The notes under the pieces: model-generated | Database searches by the model: none | What the model was told of the DNA's origin: nothing | Seen by the model: the letters and a program-made list of their open reading frames with translations, nothing else | Origin: Psococerastis gibbosa | Lineage: Eukaryota; Arthropoda; Insecta; Psocodea; Psocidae | Direction: 5' to 3' | Assembly (NCBI GenBank): GCA_963971405.1 | Contig: OZ020490.1 | Coordinates: forward strand, 29,847,464 to 29,911,463 | DNA length: 64,000 nucleotides | Translations under genes and position numbers: made by a program | In this document: positions 44,215 through 57,122 of the stretch, piece by piece | How positions within the stretch are numbered: the stretch's first letter is position 1 | How the letters are laid out: each line of letters opens with the position of its first letter

Positions 44215-44465
44215 CAGCAGCTCTGGCAAGCCTCATCTAGCAAACAACACACTGGTTTAACACAAGCGTTGGCAAACTGCTCTTAGACGGTCACTGGGCA
44301 ACCCGTTGTCCAATGCCCTCCTGATCGCAGTTTGCCACACACCACCAACTCATACCATACACACAATACAAACAACAACACCGGCAAACTAACTACAAAC
44401 CAGAAAGCGTGTTTACCCACACGGGTCTGGCGCTTATAATTTTAAAAAAAAAAAAAAAAAAAAAA
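44215..44465 (+). repeat. Poly(A)-ended insertion, possible retroposon
   Basis: GC-richer sequence (CACCACCAACTCATACC, AACAACAACACCGGCAAAC) ends in A23 at 44442-44464, unlike its AT-rich surroundings. No coding motif is seen. Limits are approximate. Confidence 0.4.
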
Positions 44466-44650
44466 TTAGGCTGCAGATGTACATAATTATACATGCTTAA
44501 AGCTAGCGTTATAGTCAAAAACTGTTGCACAGACTTAATTTTAACTTTTTAGCTGTCAATGAACAATATTTCTACTATAGCATAAACAGCCCAATGCAGG
44601 CTATTTTGTTGACAACTCTGGTAACATCTTCATGAGACATTTTTCTCTTA

Positions 44651-45034
44651 GGTGCCCATTCCATTGACCGGCTAGGGCTATTTCCAAAAACGGTGACGTG
44701 GTAGCAGACATTCAAGACTAAGGTTGCGTTTCGAACGACCTCGCATTGCAGAATGCAAATGACATTGACGGAAATTAGAATTTTTCTTTTTAAAGATATC
44801 TATTAAAATGTTTATACTTAACATATCCCATGACGACATTTTTTAATTTTAGTTTGTTTGTTTGTGATTTTACCGTATGATCATTGATCAATTTTAACTA
44901 TGGCATAGAGGAAAATAAACATTTCAGTCAATTTTGCAATGCGAGGTCGGTGGAAACGTCACCTTAGTCTTGAATGTCTGCTACCACGTCACCGTTTTCG
45001 GAAATAGCCCTAGCCGGTCAATGGAATGGGCACC
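44651..45034. mobile_element. Composite Harbinger-like palindrome, TTA duplication
   Basis: The outer ends GGTGCCCATTCCATTGACCG and the inverse GGTCAATGGAATGGGCACC are flanked by TTA (44648-44650, 45035-45037). Inside lies a second palindrome that starts at GGTTGCGTTTCGAACGACCT, with the TGATCATTGATCA-type centre. It sits 31 bases beyond the stop codon of the threonine aldolase gene, so that gene's 3' UTR must run into it. Confidence 0.88.
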
Positions 45035-45064
45035 TTAGCCAGGTGATCAGGCTGTAGATGCATG

Positions 45065-45341
45065 CTAAGCCTTCAGTTCTTGCGCGATATAGACTAATTT
45101 CTTGACAACTCTCTGAACATCGTCGTCAGTGATCTCCCAGTATAAGACAAATCGGGCCATGGCATTGTTCCGAGGAAAAATTCGAACAACACAAGTATTG
45201 TCAGCTCCCATTGATTTTTCTTCTTCTTTAGTTACCTTAAACCAAAAATCACCATTAACGTTTAAGTATAGAAAGGTGTGCGTTAATTGTAAGAGTGGGC
45301 CGAAAGGCCCAAAATTCGCCCATATGGAAAATAAAGACAAT

Positions 45342-45372
<31 letters not shown>

Positions 45373-48300
45373 TATGCTGCAGGCTTCAAATCAGAGCCTT
45401 GCGGTTTCACGAACTGGTGAGGCGGTCGCATTCATTAGGTTGCAAAAGCACCAAGAGACGCCGAATGGCAGTTTCTTTCTGGCACTGACAACAAACAAAA
45501 ATTCCAAAATTTTTATCGACCCTTATTTTTTTATTTTATCTATAGGCCTATATATTTATACTATATACAGGTACTATAAATGTAAAATGTTTATCATTTA
45601 TCCGAGTACTTTGCGTAGTTTATTTCCCAAGTTTTGCCACACATGCTGAAAAATTCTACGCATGGCCCCATTCTACCATTAAAATTAAAACTAATTGGCC
45701 CTAACAATTGAAACTAATTTATGTATGTGCGCCATATACCGGTAAAATCTGCAATTAGACCAATATTGTACCTTTTGAGCATTATTTAAACAGTAAGAAT
45801 AATGGATATAATAATAGGTAGACCTAGTAAGTACAGTACCTATGTATCCTACCTGTTAGTAAATCTTGAAACCTAACAATAGAAAATTATATAATGTAAG
45901 AAGCGTATTGAAATATTTATATAGTATTGAATAATTTGGCCGTACCTTGCTCAAACGGGAGCAGAAGTCACTCGATGAAAAAACGTCAGGCTTCAAATAC
46001 ACCATTAGGATGTTTGTGTGTAGATTCTCCAAATCAACACGCAACAAATCGCTATTGCACTCAGCAATGCCTGTAGAAACAAAAATATATAATCATTACT
46101 ATATATGAAAATTTTTAAGGTCTCCCAAATGCTAGACTCTGTCATTTGTGCAAAAACATCTTACGTCGGGAAAATGTTACAATATCCCTGGTATCAGTGG
46201 CGTAGCCAAGGGGGGGGGGGGGTCAGCGGGGTCCGGACTGGATTTTTTTAAAATAAATATCTAAAATATCTTCTGCTTTACTCAATTTGTTTTTTTTTGG
46301 GGGGGGGGGGGGGTCAGCGGGTTCCGGACCCCCCCCCCCCAATTTTTTTTTAGTAAAACAGAAGATATTTTAGATATTTATTCAAAAAAAATCCAGTTTT
46401 GTTAATACTGTTATCATCTAAAATATCACATTTTTTTTTACGACAAACAATACTGTATTTCGGTTGTATCTTTTTAAAAAAACATTCCCCATGGTAGCCC
46501 CCGGGCCCCCCCTTGTTACCTGTAATAGTCATCATCTGTAAAATATGAGCATATAACTGCTTTCGAAGTACGTAAATTCCACTATTTTGGGCTTATTTTT
46601 TATTTATTTGAAAACCTATCGTAAACGGGCAAACCTTATGTATTGATGTTGCATGAAAACTGGACCCCCCAAAAACTTTCTGGCTACGCCACTGCCTGGT
46701 ATTTTTCTCCAGCAAAACCATTTGGCCTTTTCCCACTATGCACATTATATATTGTACTTTTTATATGGGGTTTATTATATTGCTATTTATATATATATTT
46801 TTTAAATGTATAGACTATATACAGGTATGTCTAGGTACCACTAACTTAATTTCTGCTTTTTTGACACTCATCATGACTACAGCTGATCCTAAAAATTTGA
46901 AATTCGCCATAATATTTGCGCTTTTTCTATGTATTTTGAAATCCTAAATCCGGAGTCTTAAATACAATATGATGCGGTAGCTTTCCATTGCTGCCTCCTT
47001 GACACTATACAGCACTACATGACATGATGAGTAGCCGTATTTACTAGAACCTGTACCTTTAGCAATTTCAGCAGCTCTTTTGTGGTCCAGCTCCAGACGG
47101 TCCACCATGGTATCCAGAGCTACCGCACAGGGGGCGGCTATAACACCAACCTGTCTCATGCCAGCGCCCAACACTTTTCTAAGGCGGCGTGCTCTGTGAA
47201 TACACCAAGAAGAAATTTAGGCAAAGGAATAAGTAATAATATCTGGCAGGTTGTATTTCATAAGTACAATATACCTGCGATACTTACAGGAGCCTATATG
47301 CAAATAGACAATCGAATCACAGTTGCTTGATATTTGTCTGATCTTTTTGTTTCCTGATTTAGGCCAATGCGCCTGTTGACGCGGCTGTTTTGTCAAGCAT
47401 TATTGAGGGATGGTGGCCCATACCTAAGTATTGAACCCCACTGGTTTATTCACTAGTTATTAAAGTACGCCATGAAGTTCAAATAAGGTATAGGCTCAGT
47501 GGCCTCAGTGGTATTTACAGATGGGCCGGATGGGCCATGGCCCAGATTATCAGATTTTAAAAGGCGGAAAAAAAGTTGAGCTGTGTGTTGAGTTTTCCCT
47601 CTATACATACTTGAACTAAAAGTTTATGACCCCCCCCCCCCTTAGTGAGTAAATTCATATGATGGTATTTTTTTATTGAATAAATCTCAAATTTGCAACA
47701 AAAAAATTACATTTTCAACTTACATAGAACTTGTGACCCCCCCCCCCCCCCTAAATTTTCTTCCGATCCGCTGTTGGTAACTCCGCGAATGATTGTTTGG
47801 ACAGGTTACTCAGAGACCGGTCTATCTGATACTTAAGCCTGATACATAAGCCCTGGAACTGGCTGTCTCTCTAAAAACCATTTATAAACAATTGTAATGT
47901 CACCATACCTGCGAATTAATTCCACTGACCCAACTAACATGGATCCGATAGGAGCACCCAATCCCTTGCTAAAGCAAAACTGCACGGAGTCGACGTCTTT
48001 TGTTATTTCAGCGACAGAGATACCTAAATATTTCGAAGCATTGAATATTCTTGCGCCATCCATGTGTACGGGGATACCATACCTTTTAGTCAATGTGGTG
48101 AGCTGAAAAATATACTGTACATCATAATTTTATATTAACTTAATAAAAGTCTTGTCCAGCATTAGTTTTCCAAACAGGCTGTTTAAAAAACTGATGATGC
48201 ACGACGAGGAAATGTAAGAAGAGAGGGCAGTGGCCTTACATGGTAGTTGAGATAAGAACTTCAGACATGAGGTGCACATGAATTGCAATGTGATGACCCG

Positions 48301-51300
48301 ATTTTCAGAAACGGGAGATGCGTTGTCCGCTTTCGATGTATTGTAAGAAAAGAGACTTGTCTGGCGATGCAACGACCGATGTTTCAATTTTGGCGATGTA
48401 CTGACTGACGTCTGATGATGGTATCTTACCGAAACGGGTCACTTATTATATATCTTATGGTGGATCAGTTGCTGCTTATTTTTTCAATCATTTTAAGCAT
48501 ATTGAAATACCAGAGTCTCACAATGATGTACTGACCAGTTTGGTAATGCCCGGCGTAATGTATCAGTCCTTACCAATGAGGGTCCATGCCTAAGGACTGT
48601 TACCTTCATGGATCGTAAATAGAAGAAGCGGTCCGAGTTTACTATAACATGCTTTCTAATTTATCAATTACTAGATAGAGAAAATGAATAATTTAATTGT
48701 AAACAATTTTCCTGTGGTCAAATTTCTCGGGGGGGGGGGGGGGCAGTGCCAGATTAACCCATGGGCACTTGGGGCACAGGTCCCCGGCCCCCCAGAAATG
48801 CCTATAAATAGTTCCGGCCCCCCAGAATGAGATATTTTTAGATTAAAATATAAAAAAAATTAGAAATTAAAAGTTTTGAAATTGGCGGGATTTTTTTTTT
48901 TTTTTTTTTTTTGCTGCATAGAGTCAGAGTCATAGTCTACTTTTCTACCAACTTGACTAATTTGGGCCATGCATTGCCAAAATTCTGTAGCCCAGTAACC
49001 ATCCATAATATTCCAAGTACCTATATACCTGCGTAGACACATCTGATTCTACTCTAGATACTACCGTCTTTTATGAAATTTAAGACTGTCGAAAACTCCC
49101 GAATGAACTGAGAGCGGCAAGAAAGGCTACTAACTTCCGTAAATTTCTTAGAGACCATCCCTAAGACTAGAGACAGCTTTCTACACTGTCACTGAGGCAC
49201 TAGCACAATGACAATGACAGAAATACCTGATTTGGGCGATAATTTGACGATTTTACTTTTTACTCGTATACTTCAATTCTTGTCGATTACTTGATTGTAT
49301 ATAATTTAACAGAAATATTTATTTATTTATTTTACTATAATTATTATTTTAATACTGTACCTTTTTGAGCCATTCCATGGGTAGTACTTTGCCACCGCAC
49401 ATGTTGTGCGTGTTCTCCACGGCGACCAGCCCCGTCACGGGCAAGTGAATGTCATCCCCTCGAATGGAATTCTCCAGCAACGTCAGGTCAAATGTCCCGT
49501 TCGGTAGGTTGGGAATCGTTCTTGTGTGGATGCCTCCAAGCTGAAAATAGAAAATATTGGGGCATGAAGTTGCCTGCAGAAACGTTTTTATGCAACCATG
49601 TAGTATGCCTGCCTATTCACATTAACAATGAACAAAATACAAGTATTCTAAAGCAAATTAATTTTTGTAAAACTAAAACAGTTTTAAATTCATAACGAAA
49701 TCTATTGAAAATGATAGCACGTGTTAATCTCACATTGCATGTAAATAGATTGACTACTATCGCCTATCATACGGTATAGGCTATAACCCATATTTTATGC
49801 ACTAGGCTATATAAAATCGGATTTTGCTTAGTGCCGACTAGTGAAAATTCCTTAAGGGCCAGCCGGAGTTGCCGATATTCCATTTTCTGTTCAAACTTCA
49901 ATTTCTCATGAAATATGGAACGCAAACAATGAAAAAATGCTAAATCGCAAGAAGAATTTGTTTTCCTAATTTTGATATATAGTATGTGGCTTTAAATAAC
50001 CCCAATTCGCCACAGTTGATGAAGTCCTTCAACATGAACTCCTGAGTGACCGTTATTTTTTGCGTATCAAGTTCACTAACTATGGGTCTGAGTGCTGGGC
50101 CGTGCGAAAACGCGAAGAAGACATGATGCACGCAGCAGAAATGCGAATGCTCAGAAAATCCTGCGGTGTAACATTGAAAGACCGACGCAGAAACGAGGAC
50201 ATAAGGCAGGAGATGAGAACGTGTTGCGTGCAAGAAAAACTGAGGGAAAAGAGGCTGAACTGGTGGGGACACTTACTACGTAGAGACGAAGACCACCTAG
50301 ACAGAAGAGTAATGGAACTGGAGATGCCAGGAAGAAGACTAGCAGGGAGGCCGAAACAAACACTGGATAGAAAGATCGCCGAAGACATGAAAAGATTGGG
50401 GCTCTCAACTGAAGAAGCACAGGACAGGACCATGTGGAAACGACGCTGCCGTGCCACCGACCCTCCATGAGGAAAAGGCGTAGTAAAAGTAAAAGTAAAA
50501 GTAAGTAACTATAGCCGATCGGTATTGATGATTGCAACATAATATATATATCAAAATTAGGAGAAAAAATTCTTTTTTGCAAATCAGCATTTTTTCATTG
50601 TTCTGCGTTCCATATATCATGAGAAATTGATGTTTGCACAGAAATGGAATATCGGCGACTCCGGTTTGCCCTTAAAATATACTATGAATTTAAGATTTGC
50701 ATGATTATTATTTAGTATAAGTATAGTATAGGTAATCTGACACCCAAGCAGAGACGAGACGGTTTTCAAATAGTCAAATTTCTCTTCAAATATAGCTCAT
50801 AGAGCCATAATGAGAGTAGTAAAATAAAAGCTCCTCGGCATTTTGATACATAGTATATGCAGCAGCAGCTACAATTAACACAGTTTTTTTTTAGCTTTTG
50901 AAGGGTAACCTACCCGCGTATTTTTTCACGCCTTCAAAATCTGTGCCCAAATATAGTAAATAATATGTGCGCAGCAGCATTTCTTCTACTATTCATTTTA
51001 TGGCTTTAAATATGACTTATTTTTTGTGAGAAATATGATATTCTATTGATATTATAGGTACCGTAGACTACAATAAAGTGATGAATATGTTATATTTATA
51101 TAGGCCTATGTTGATACTTGCATTGTGTTAACATTTATTTATTTATTTATTATTCTGTATTAAGTCAAAAAATTTAACGATATTGTATTGAAAATGGTGC
51201 AATATAGAACTATCTTATCTTATCTTATATACATTAGGTATGTTACCTGAGCAGGAGCGCCCTGTTCAAATTGAAAGATGTGGCTTTGATCACCGACTAT

Positions 51301-52610
51301 TATCTCTCTTCCACTCCGATCGCAATGTCCTAATACTGAAAAATAAATTAATAACATATTTTGCACCATATCTGATACTATTGTATAGTAGGCTATATTT
51401 AATAGTCAAATTTAATTAGCCGAGCCGAGCCGAACAACTATGGAAAATAAATTTCAAAGGTTCAGTGGAAGAACGCGTTAACTCGCATATTTTTTAAACT
51501 TTGTCATGAAGAGGGTGTTATTATATCAACCCTATACTTATTTAGGCCTATTTGACGTTTCCGGTATATAATAGTAGTATAGGAGGTGGTATAGTATAAA
51601 GAGATGAGTGAAAGAGTCGGGTACGTTGTACAGTATTATAACACCTTAATTAAATAAATGAATGAATTATTTCCCACACATCTACAAAACAATATAGTAA
51701 TTAATTAATTTTGTCAACTTGTAGGTAGGTACCCCGCACATCATCAGGTTAAGGGGGTCTACAAAATAATTTGTTATATCAATCATATTAGAAATACACG
51801 TAATTTTAGCCCAGATTAACTGATTTAAAGCAACTTAACTTTCTTGGAAGTATAAATATGTATTGTTGGTGTGGTAATGAGTACAGGCATGGTGTATGTA
51901 CGTGATGGAATGTTATTTATTATTTTACATTTGGTTTACGACACTTGGGTTATTTCTAAAAGCCATTTGCGGATTCTTTTTCTGAATAAATAATAGTTAT
52001 TAGTTTTATTTGGTGAGTTTTCTATTTCCATAGGATGTTGATTAAAGTATAACTTATATAGGTACTTTCTTTGCAACATAGGCCGATTGCTTTTGAGAGT
52101 AGGTTAAGTCGTGACTATTTACTAATATATAATATAGATAGTGGGTTGGTTTGTGTATAGCCTACCTATAGTGTTATGTTGATGTGTTGCGGCCTATCTT
52201 GGATTATGATGTTTTTAAAAATGATGAAATCTCATTTCTGATGTGTTATTAGTGAATCATTATTATGCAATTTTTTTAGAACCATTTCTCAGCACAAAAA
52301 CCATTACTTGCCTGTCACTGAAAAAAATTATTTTTTACGTCAAGTCTCGAACGTTTCTAATCCTATTTTCATACCAACTTCGCAAGAATCCTCGAAAGAA
52401 AATACCTGCTATGACGTTTCCCATAGTTCCAGTTGGCAAGAAAATGGCGGCGTCTTTTTGGAAGAGCTCGGCGACGCGTCTCTCCAGCCTGTTGGCCGTG
52501 GGGTCTTCACCGTAGACATCGTCGCCCACCTCGGCCTCCAACATGGCCCTTCGCATGCCCATCGTGGGACGCGACACTGTGTCACTTCTCAGGTCGATCA
52601 CTTTGTGCTG
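45065..52610 (-). CDS. L-threonine aldolase (PLP-dependent), 7 exons, leader exon unresolved
   Basis: Exons on the minus strand: 52610-52406, 51335-51247, 49540-49361, 48102-47909, 47193-47057, 46070-45946, 45235-45065. Phases agree over 1101 nt (366 residues to the stop). The enzyme splits threonine/allo-threonine to glycine and acetaldehyde. Motifs in order: [68 protein letters not shown] (PLP-binding Asp), [17 protein letters not shown] (Schiff-base Lys). The last exon ends [20 protein letters not shown]. An in-frame stop lies just before the CAG that follows the 52611 acceptor, so the start is in an upstream exon that I could not fix. A tandem paralogue follows upstream at 62.7-64 kb with the same exon sizes and phases. 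Confidence 0.92.
45341..45372 (+). repeat. (TTTC)n microsatellite
   Basis: About seven TTTC units in the last intron of the threonine aldolase gene, right after CATATGGAAAATAAAGACAA. Confidence 0.85.
46195..46694. mobile_element. hAT-like MITE (CAGTGGCGTAGCC ends), TSD CCTGGTAT
   Basis: The ends CAGTGGCGTAGCCAAG and TTCTGGCTACGCCACTG are flanked by CCTGGTAT at 46187-46194 and 46695-46702. Inside there are G12, G13 and C10 runs and a short internal inverted duplication (TAAAATAAATATCTAAAATA against TATTTTAGATATTTATTC). Confidence 0.92.
47514..47772. mobile_element. hAT-like MITE piece
   Basis: CAGTGGTATTTACAGATGGG at the left, two C runs (47631, 47737), and CCGATCCGCTGTTGG at the right. The ends are only roughly inverted and no 8-bp duplication was confirmed. 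It lies in intron 4 of the threonine aldolase gene. Confidence 0.45.
48628..48850 (-). repeat. Truncated R copy joined to a hAT-like end
   Basis: CGGTCCGAGTTTACTATAAC to TCAAATTTCTCGG, then G15. The R copy stops at 48742, where CAGTGCCAGATTAACCCATG, a hAT-type terminus, begins. Confidence 0.55.
49070..49330 (+). mobile_element. CR1/L2-like LINE 3' end, second copy
   Basis: AAACTCCCGAATGAACTGAG, AGCGGCAAGAAAGG, TTTCTACACTGTCACTGA match 34150-34470. It reads [20 protein letters not shown] on the plus strand. It ends in TTTATTTATTTATT just before the 49361 exon. Confidence 0.65.
49856..50671. mobile_element. TTAA-flanked palindromic element with a LINE inside
   Basis: The ends GGGCCAGCCGGAGTTGCCGA and the inverse TCGGCGACTCCGGTTTGCCC are flanked by TTAA (49852-49855, 50672-50675). 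The arms run about 125 bp. The LINE at about 50060-50513 sits in the middle and separates the arms. Confidence 0.8.
50060..50513 (+). mobile_element. RTE-like LINE, 5'-truncated, open reading frame to the stop
   Basis: The 136-codon frame reads [79 protein letters not shown] and ends RCRATDPP. This is the C terminus of endonuclease-reverse transcriptase LINEs. The tail is (GTAAAA)n, a short 3' tandem as in the RTE group. The absence of internal stops makes this the youngest LINE in the window. Confidence 0.8.
50680..51240. other. Threonine aldolase intron 2, nothing recognised
   Basis: AT-rich intron sequence without a repeat that I can place. Confidence 0.3.
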
Positions 52611-52619
52611 CTGAAATCA

Positions 52620-55180
52620 TAGACATGAAGCTCAGAGGTGTGGAGCATGAAATTAGCTAAGCAGAGCTATAGACTCCTGAAACGTGGCGGGCAGCGATCA
52701 TGCAAGCAAGATGGCCATCCCCAGCCCAGTCAATCAATCGATTCCAGGGTGGTGATCCAACGTAAGCCGGTGGCTCGTGGCCATCATAATACAGTCAAAA
52801 TCAAGATTGTAGGAGACTCAAGACGGAGAAAATCAACCATTCCCGCAGTTGTGACCGAAGATCGATCTATTGGGCAGAAGTTGTTGCATTATTTCTCTAG
52901 CAATTTTTGCATGGACGAGGAGAGGAAGATTTCAAACCTGGTTACCAACGATAACATTTTAGAATAGATTGCACCTAACCATATAAGCTAGTATAGGGGG
53001 ATATTGACAGAGGGCTAACTCTCGCCAAATCATTCCTCAACTACCCCAGTCGTTGGTCAGGGCTAGAGTAGAAATAAAGGAACAAACAAGGAACAAGCTC
53101 AGATAACCGGAAAACAAAGGGAAACATAACTCAGGGTTGGGCGCCGTGTGGATAAACCACTATTAAATTAAAAGAGATAAGGATACATACGGTAGACAAA
53201 ATATAGGAAATATGGAAATGCTAAATTATTATGACTTATTACCAGTCGAGCTGGTGTAGTTGAAGAATGATTAGGCTCCTTCCACAGGACAGGTAAAGAA
53301 AAATCAATAAATTCATATTAAAGTGGGCTGTTAATGAACAGTATACAGTAATCAGTACAGTATCAGAAATATAAGATATATAAAATGAGTAGGCTACTTA
53401 TCCTCAGCTGCTTCCTCCAGTAGCCGCGCATAAGTACCCACCTCCGCATCGTCTCAGCTCCTCCTGGATGTTCTCAGGCAGTGCAATGGCGGGGACACTC
53501 GGAACAAAAGATGGACGAAAGTTGAGGAGAATTGACATCGAGTATTGTACCTCCACCACCGCAGCACCTGAAAACACCCAAGAAGAGAAGTACACATGGC
53601 AAAAGTACAAGTAAAAGTATGCAAATAATATTGTAGTACAGAGTATAAGTAATATACAGTAATACTGTATACAATATAATGATATAAACAGTGATAATGG
53701 ACCCAATTCCCACCACCCTTCAGCGGCGCGCACCATACAAAACGTAATGGATAGCTCGCTGCTAGAAGGTGGGGAAAGAGCGTCATTCAGAATTAAAGAA
53801 CAAGATAACCCGGAATAGAAATTCGGGGTTATCCTGTATACAGAATTTTACTATAGAAATATAATACTTTAAAGTACGAGCAAGGGTAGCAACAAGTGCA
53901 TACCCTGCCGTTAAAAGAGTAGTAAATTTTGTTAATTGAAAATGGATAATAATCTTGAGTTATAAGTGCCACGATAGGCTATACCAGCACGCTGGTGACA
54001 GAACCAACATAGGATACCGTATATACCGGATATCCCGAACAAACACTCTACAATAAGTTCACTGAAACAGTAATAAAATAGGAGTTCACTGAAGAGGGAG
54101 GCGGGGTATACCCTAAAGTCTATGGGGGGGGGGGGGAATAATTGGAAGCTGATCACATGTACCTTCTTATGTGGGCCGACGCTCCATGGCGATGGCCCTT
54201 CCGCCTTTCACCCCATCGGGCGTGGAAGCTCTACCTCGTCATCACTGGCCGGTAAGGTACATGGGACAGCAGACTCGCATCATACAGGAAGAACGGTCCT
54301 TAGAGATGACCTATTGCGGCAGGTAGGTAGACCAACGGCACAAACACCGTGCCTAAGCACCGTACATAAGCGCCGTACATAAGCACCCTAAAATGGTTAA
54401 AAATAAATGTAGAATTAAGAATTAGTGTTTATAAAAGCTATAAAAGGACAATTTACTATTAAAAAGGGGAAAAGTACAGTCTACAAAATTTTCAAGAGCA
54501 GAGCTTGTCTGCGCCGGAGAATACGGGCAGTAGCCTATTTATAATGAGGAATATTGTGGTTAAATTATTACTAAATTTAATGATCGTACTATTAAAAGAT
54601 TTTACTCACCACCGTTGTGGGACGTTATGTGAAGGAAAAAGGAAATAAATGCATTAATTGCCTTGATTTAAATAATATTTGAATGCGAATAAAATCCTTC
54701 CAAGTTGCAGCAAGAAACAAGAAGTCCTGTCGTTTGATTCCCCCTTCTTCCGCCAGAGCGCTGACCGCAATTACGCCGTAGTACCGCCAAATTCAAATAT
54801 TGTAAAGAAATATTTTATTACACAAAATTCCAATTTGAAGCCTCCCGACAGTACATTAAGTACAAGAGGAGACCCCAAAAAGGAAATACGCAAAGCACAA
54901 AATATTTCCTCACAATATGTCAAACGAAACGTAACGTGACCAGGTTTGAAATTTTTTTTCTGCTCATGCAGAAATGATGCGCAGAATATCTGTGCACTTG
55001 ACCTTGTGTTACGATGTGCCGGAATTGTTGATTGCATGAGTCTCAGTTGGCCATCTTACAATCTGGATTTTGACTGTGTTGGGCTTATGGTGGAAACCAC
55101 CCGCTTTCGCTGGGTCGCAACCGTGAAATCGTTAACTGACTGAACTGTGTACGACCATCTTACGATGACGAAATTGATGA
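52620..55180. other. 5' region of threonine aldolase; possible leader exon
   Basis: 53567-53442 (-) is bounded by ttttcag and GGAG|gtgggt and reads MSILLNFRPSFVPSVPAIAL, PENIQEELRRCG, which could be a targeting leader. Its phase fits only a poor acceptor (cacaaag|TG) at the next exon. No other gene is supported. G13 lies at 54124. Confidence 0.3.
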
Positions 55181-55186
55181 GATGCC

Positions 55187-55364
55187 ATCGTAGCAGACAT
55201 CATTAATAAGTCTCTTCCATATGATAACTTAATTTATAATAGATAAGTTAAGTAGGCCTATCTACATTATAGTCTCCTTAAAATATGGCAGAGACTTATT
55301 AATGATGTCTGCTACCACGTCATGCACATGCACAATGAAAAACGACGTCGGTGGAATAGCCGCC
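55187..55364. mobile_element. Palindromic Harbinger-like MITE, left end lost
   Basis: GTAGCAGACATCATTAATAA and its inverse TTATTAATGATGTCTGCTAC pair around an AT-rich centre shared with 15414-15600 (AACTTAATTTATAATAGATAA). The right end GGTGGAATAGCCGCC is followed by TAA. A matching left end is not visible. Confidence 0.6.
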
Positions 55365-55571
55365 TAAGGAAATGTTCTCTGCGGCAGCGAATGTCCCATC
55401 TCTCCAAAATGGAGCTCTAGTCCAGGGGTTCCCAAACTTTTTTGGAGGTGGTGCCCCGCAGCATGGCCTGAACTTATAGCTAATGCATATTCAGTATTGT
55501 ATATTATATAGGCCTACATATGAACATATAATATCTACCCTGACAAAATTCAACTTCTCAAATACAAATAA

Positions 55572-56367
55572 ACCGGTCCGAGTTTACTCGAATATGCTTT
55601 CCAATTTATAAAGTAGTAGGCTAGATGGACATCATGGTTCATTTCATATTTCATTGTAAATAATTTCCTTAAGGTTAAATTTCGGATCCCTCGGGGGGGG
55701 GGGGGGAGTCCACCTCACTATATTAAAAACCACTTAAAATTAAATTGCATATTCTGGAACGAACAGACCAATATATTGTAACAGTATAGTAACAATGACA
55801 GGGCAGGCAATGTATTTTCCATTATTTCTTCAAAAAATAATTTTTTGCCCAGAACCAAATATTTTTTTGGGAAAATTATTTTTTAGTCATTTTTCATGAA
55901 AATTTAGTTATTTTTATTTTTTCACCCCCAGAAGCAAACTATCATGGGGCATGCGACCCACCGCATTTTGTTGACATTAATGACGACTTCAATATACAGT
56001 AGGCCTATGTGAATTTAAAAGAAATCGTTGGAGCTGTTTTGAGAAATAATTTTTTTTATACGTTTTTTTGGAGTTTTTTGAGAATAAAACCCCCCAAAAT
56101 TGAGTTAGCCCCAAATAACCTACATGCCAAAATTCATCAAAATCAACCGTGTAGTTTGCCCAGAAATCGACGCACAGGCAGATGTGACAGAGCGACAGAG
56201 CGACAGACAGAGCGACAGACAGACACTTCGTAGAAACCACTTTTTTGGGTTCCTGGGACCTCAAAACGAGTAAATCAGTTGAAATCTCGGAATCGAAAAT
56301 TTCGACCATCACAAAGCTTTCCTTAAATTTATACTACGTATAAATTGGAAAGCAATAAATAACCCCT
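55572..56367 (-). repeat. Repeat family R copy
   Basis: Starts CCGGTCCGAGTTTACTCGAA, TATGCTTTCCAATTTATA and ends CGTATAAATTGGAAAGCAAT. It has G14, AGAGCGACAGAGCGACAGAC and CACTTCGTAGAAACCACTTT. Confidence 0.72.
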
Positions 56368-57122
56368 AATTGGCGGGAAGTTAAATTGTTTCCATTTTAA
56401 GAAAAAAAAAATACTTTTATAGCATTAAGTGCCTAGTGCCTATAAAAGCACCGCGGTGCACAGTTTGGGAACCCCTGCGCTCTGATAGTCCTATCAATGA
56501 GATCTGGATACGCGCCTGGGTCCACTTGACAGTATTCAATACAAATATAGTCTAAAACTAAATTCATTAATATACACTGGCCAACGCAAAGACTAGTTTA
56601 ATTCAATGGCACACTGCCAATTATATGAGCTACAACCAGTAGATCGTCTTAACATGCCGTATAGGCCTACAATGCTATGTTTATCTCATAGCAAGCACTT
56701 ATATCTTAAGAGCAAATGGAACCCCTCACTTCCCATTTTTGTGCAAAGTCGAATTTCCTCCGATCCATGCCCTATAAGACGCAGTTACAAGACGTCCTTT
56801 ATCACTTCAGGGAGCATATATACCCATCAGCGGCCTAAAAGACATGTAACTAGCGCTCTGTTTGACTAATGATTGCCGCTACGCACAATTGATGACAGCA
56901 GACTGTAGACTACACTGTAACAGGCGGGGATCTAGAATGAGACCAAAGAGGGGGCTAAGATTAAATACGAATAAAAAAGATGGATTGCAAAAAATTGCCA
57001 ATATATATTCAGAGGTGGACCCAGACCTCTTTAAAGGGGGCGTGACAATAGGTTTTCGAAGGGGGCGGCGTATAATTTGGCGCCCCTCCAACCATTTTCA
57101 TAAAAGTGCATAAAATAGGTAA

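Noticed and set aside
52638-52967. A 109-codon reading frame on the plus strand
   Set aside because: No recognisable motif, repeat-like surroundings and no splice or promoter context; it lies antisense to the threonine aldolase upstream region.
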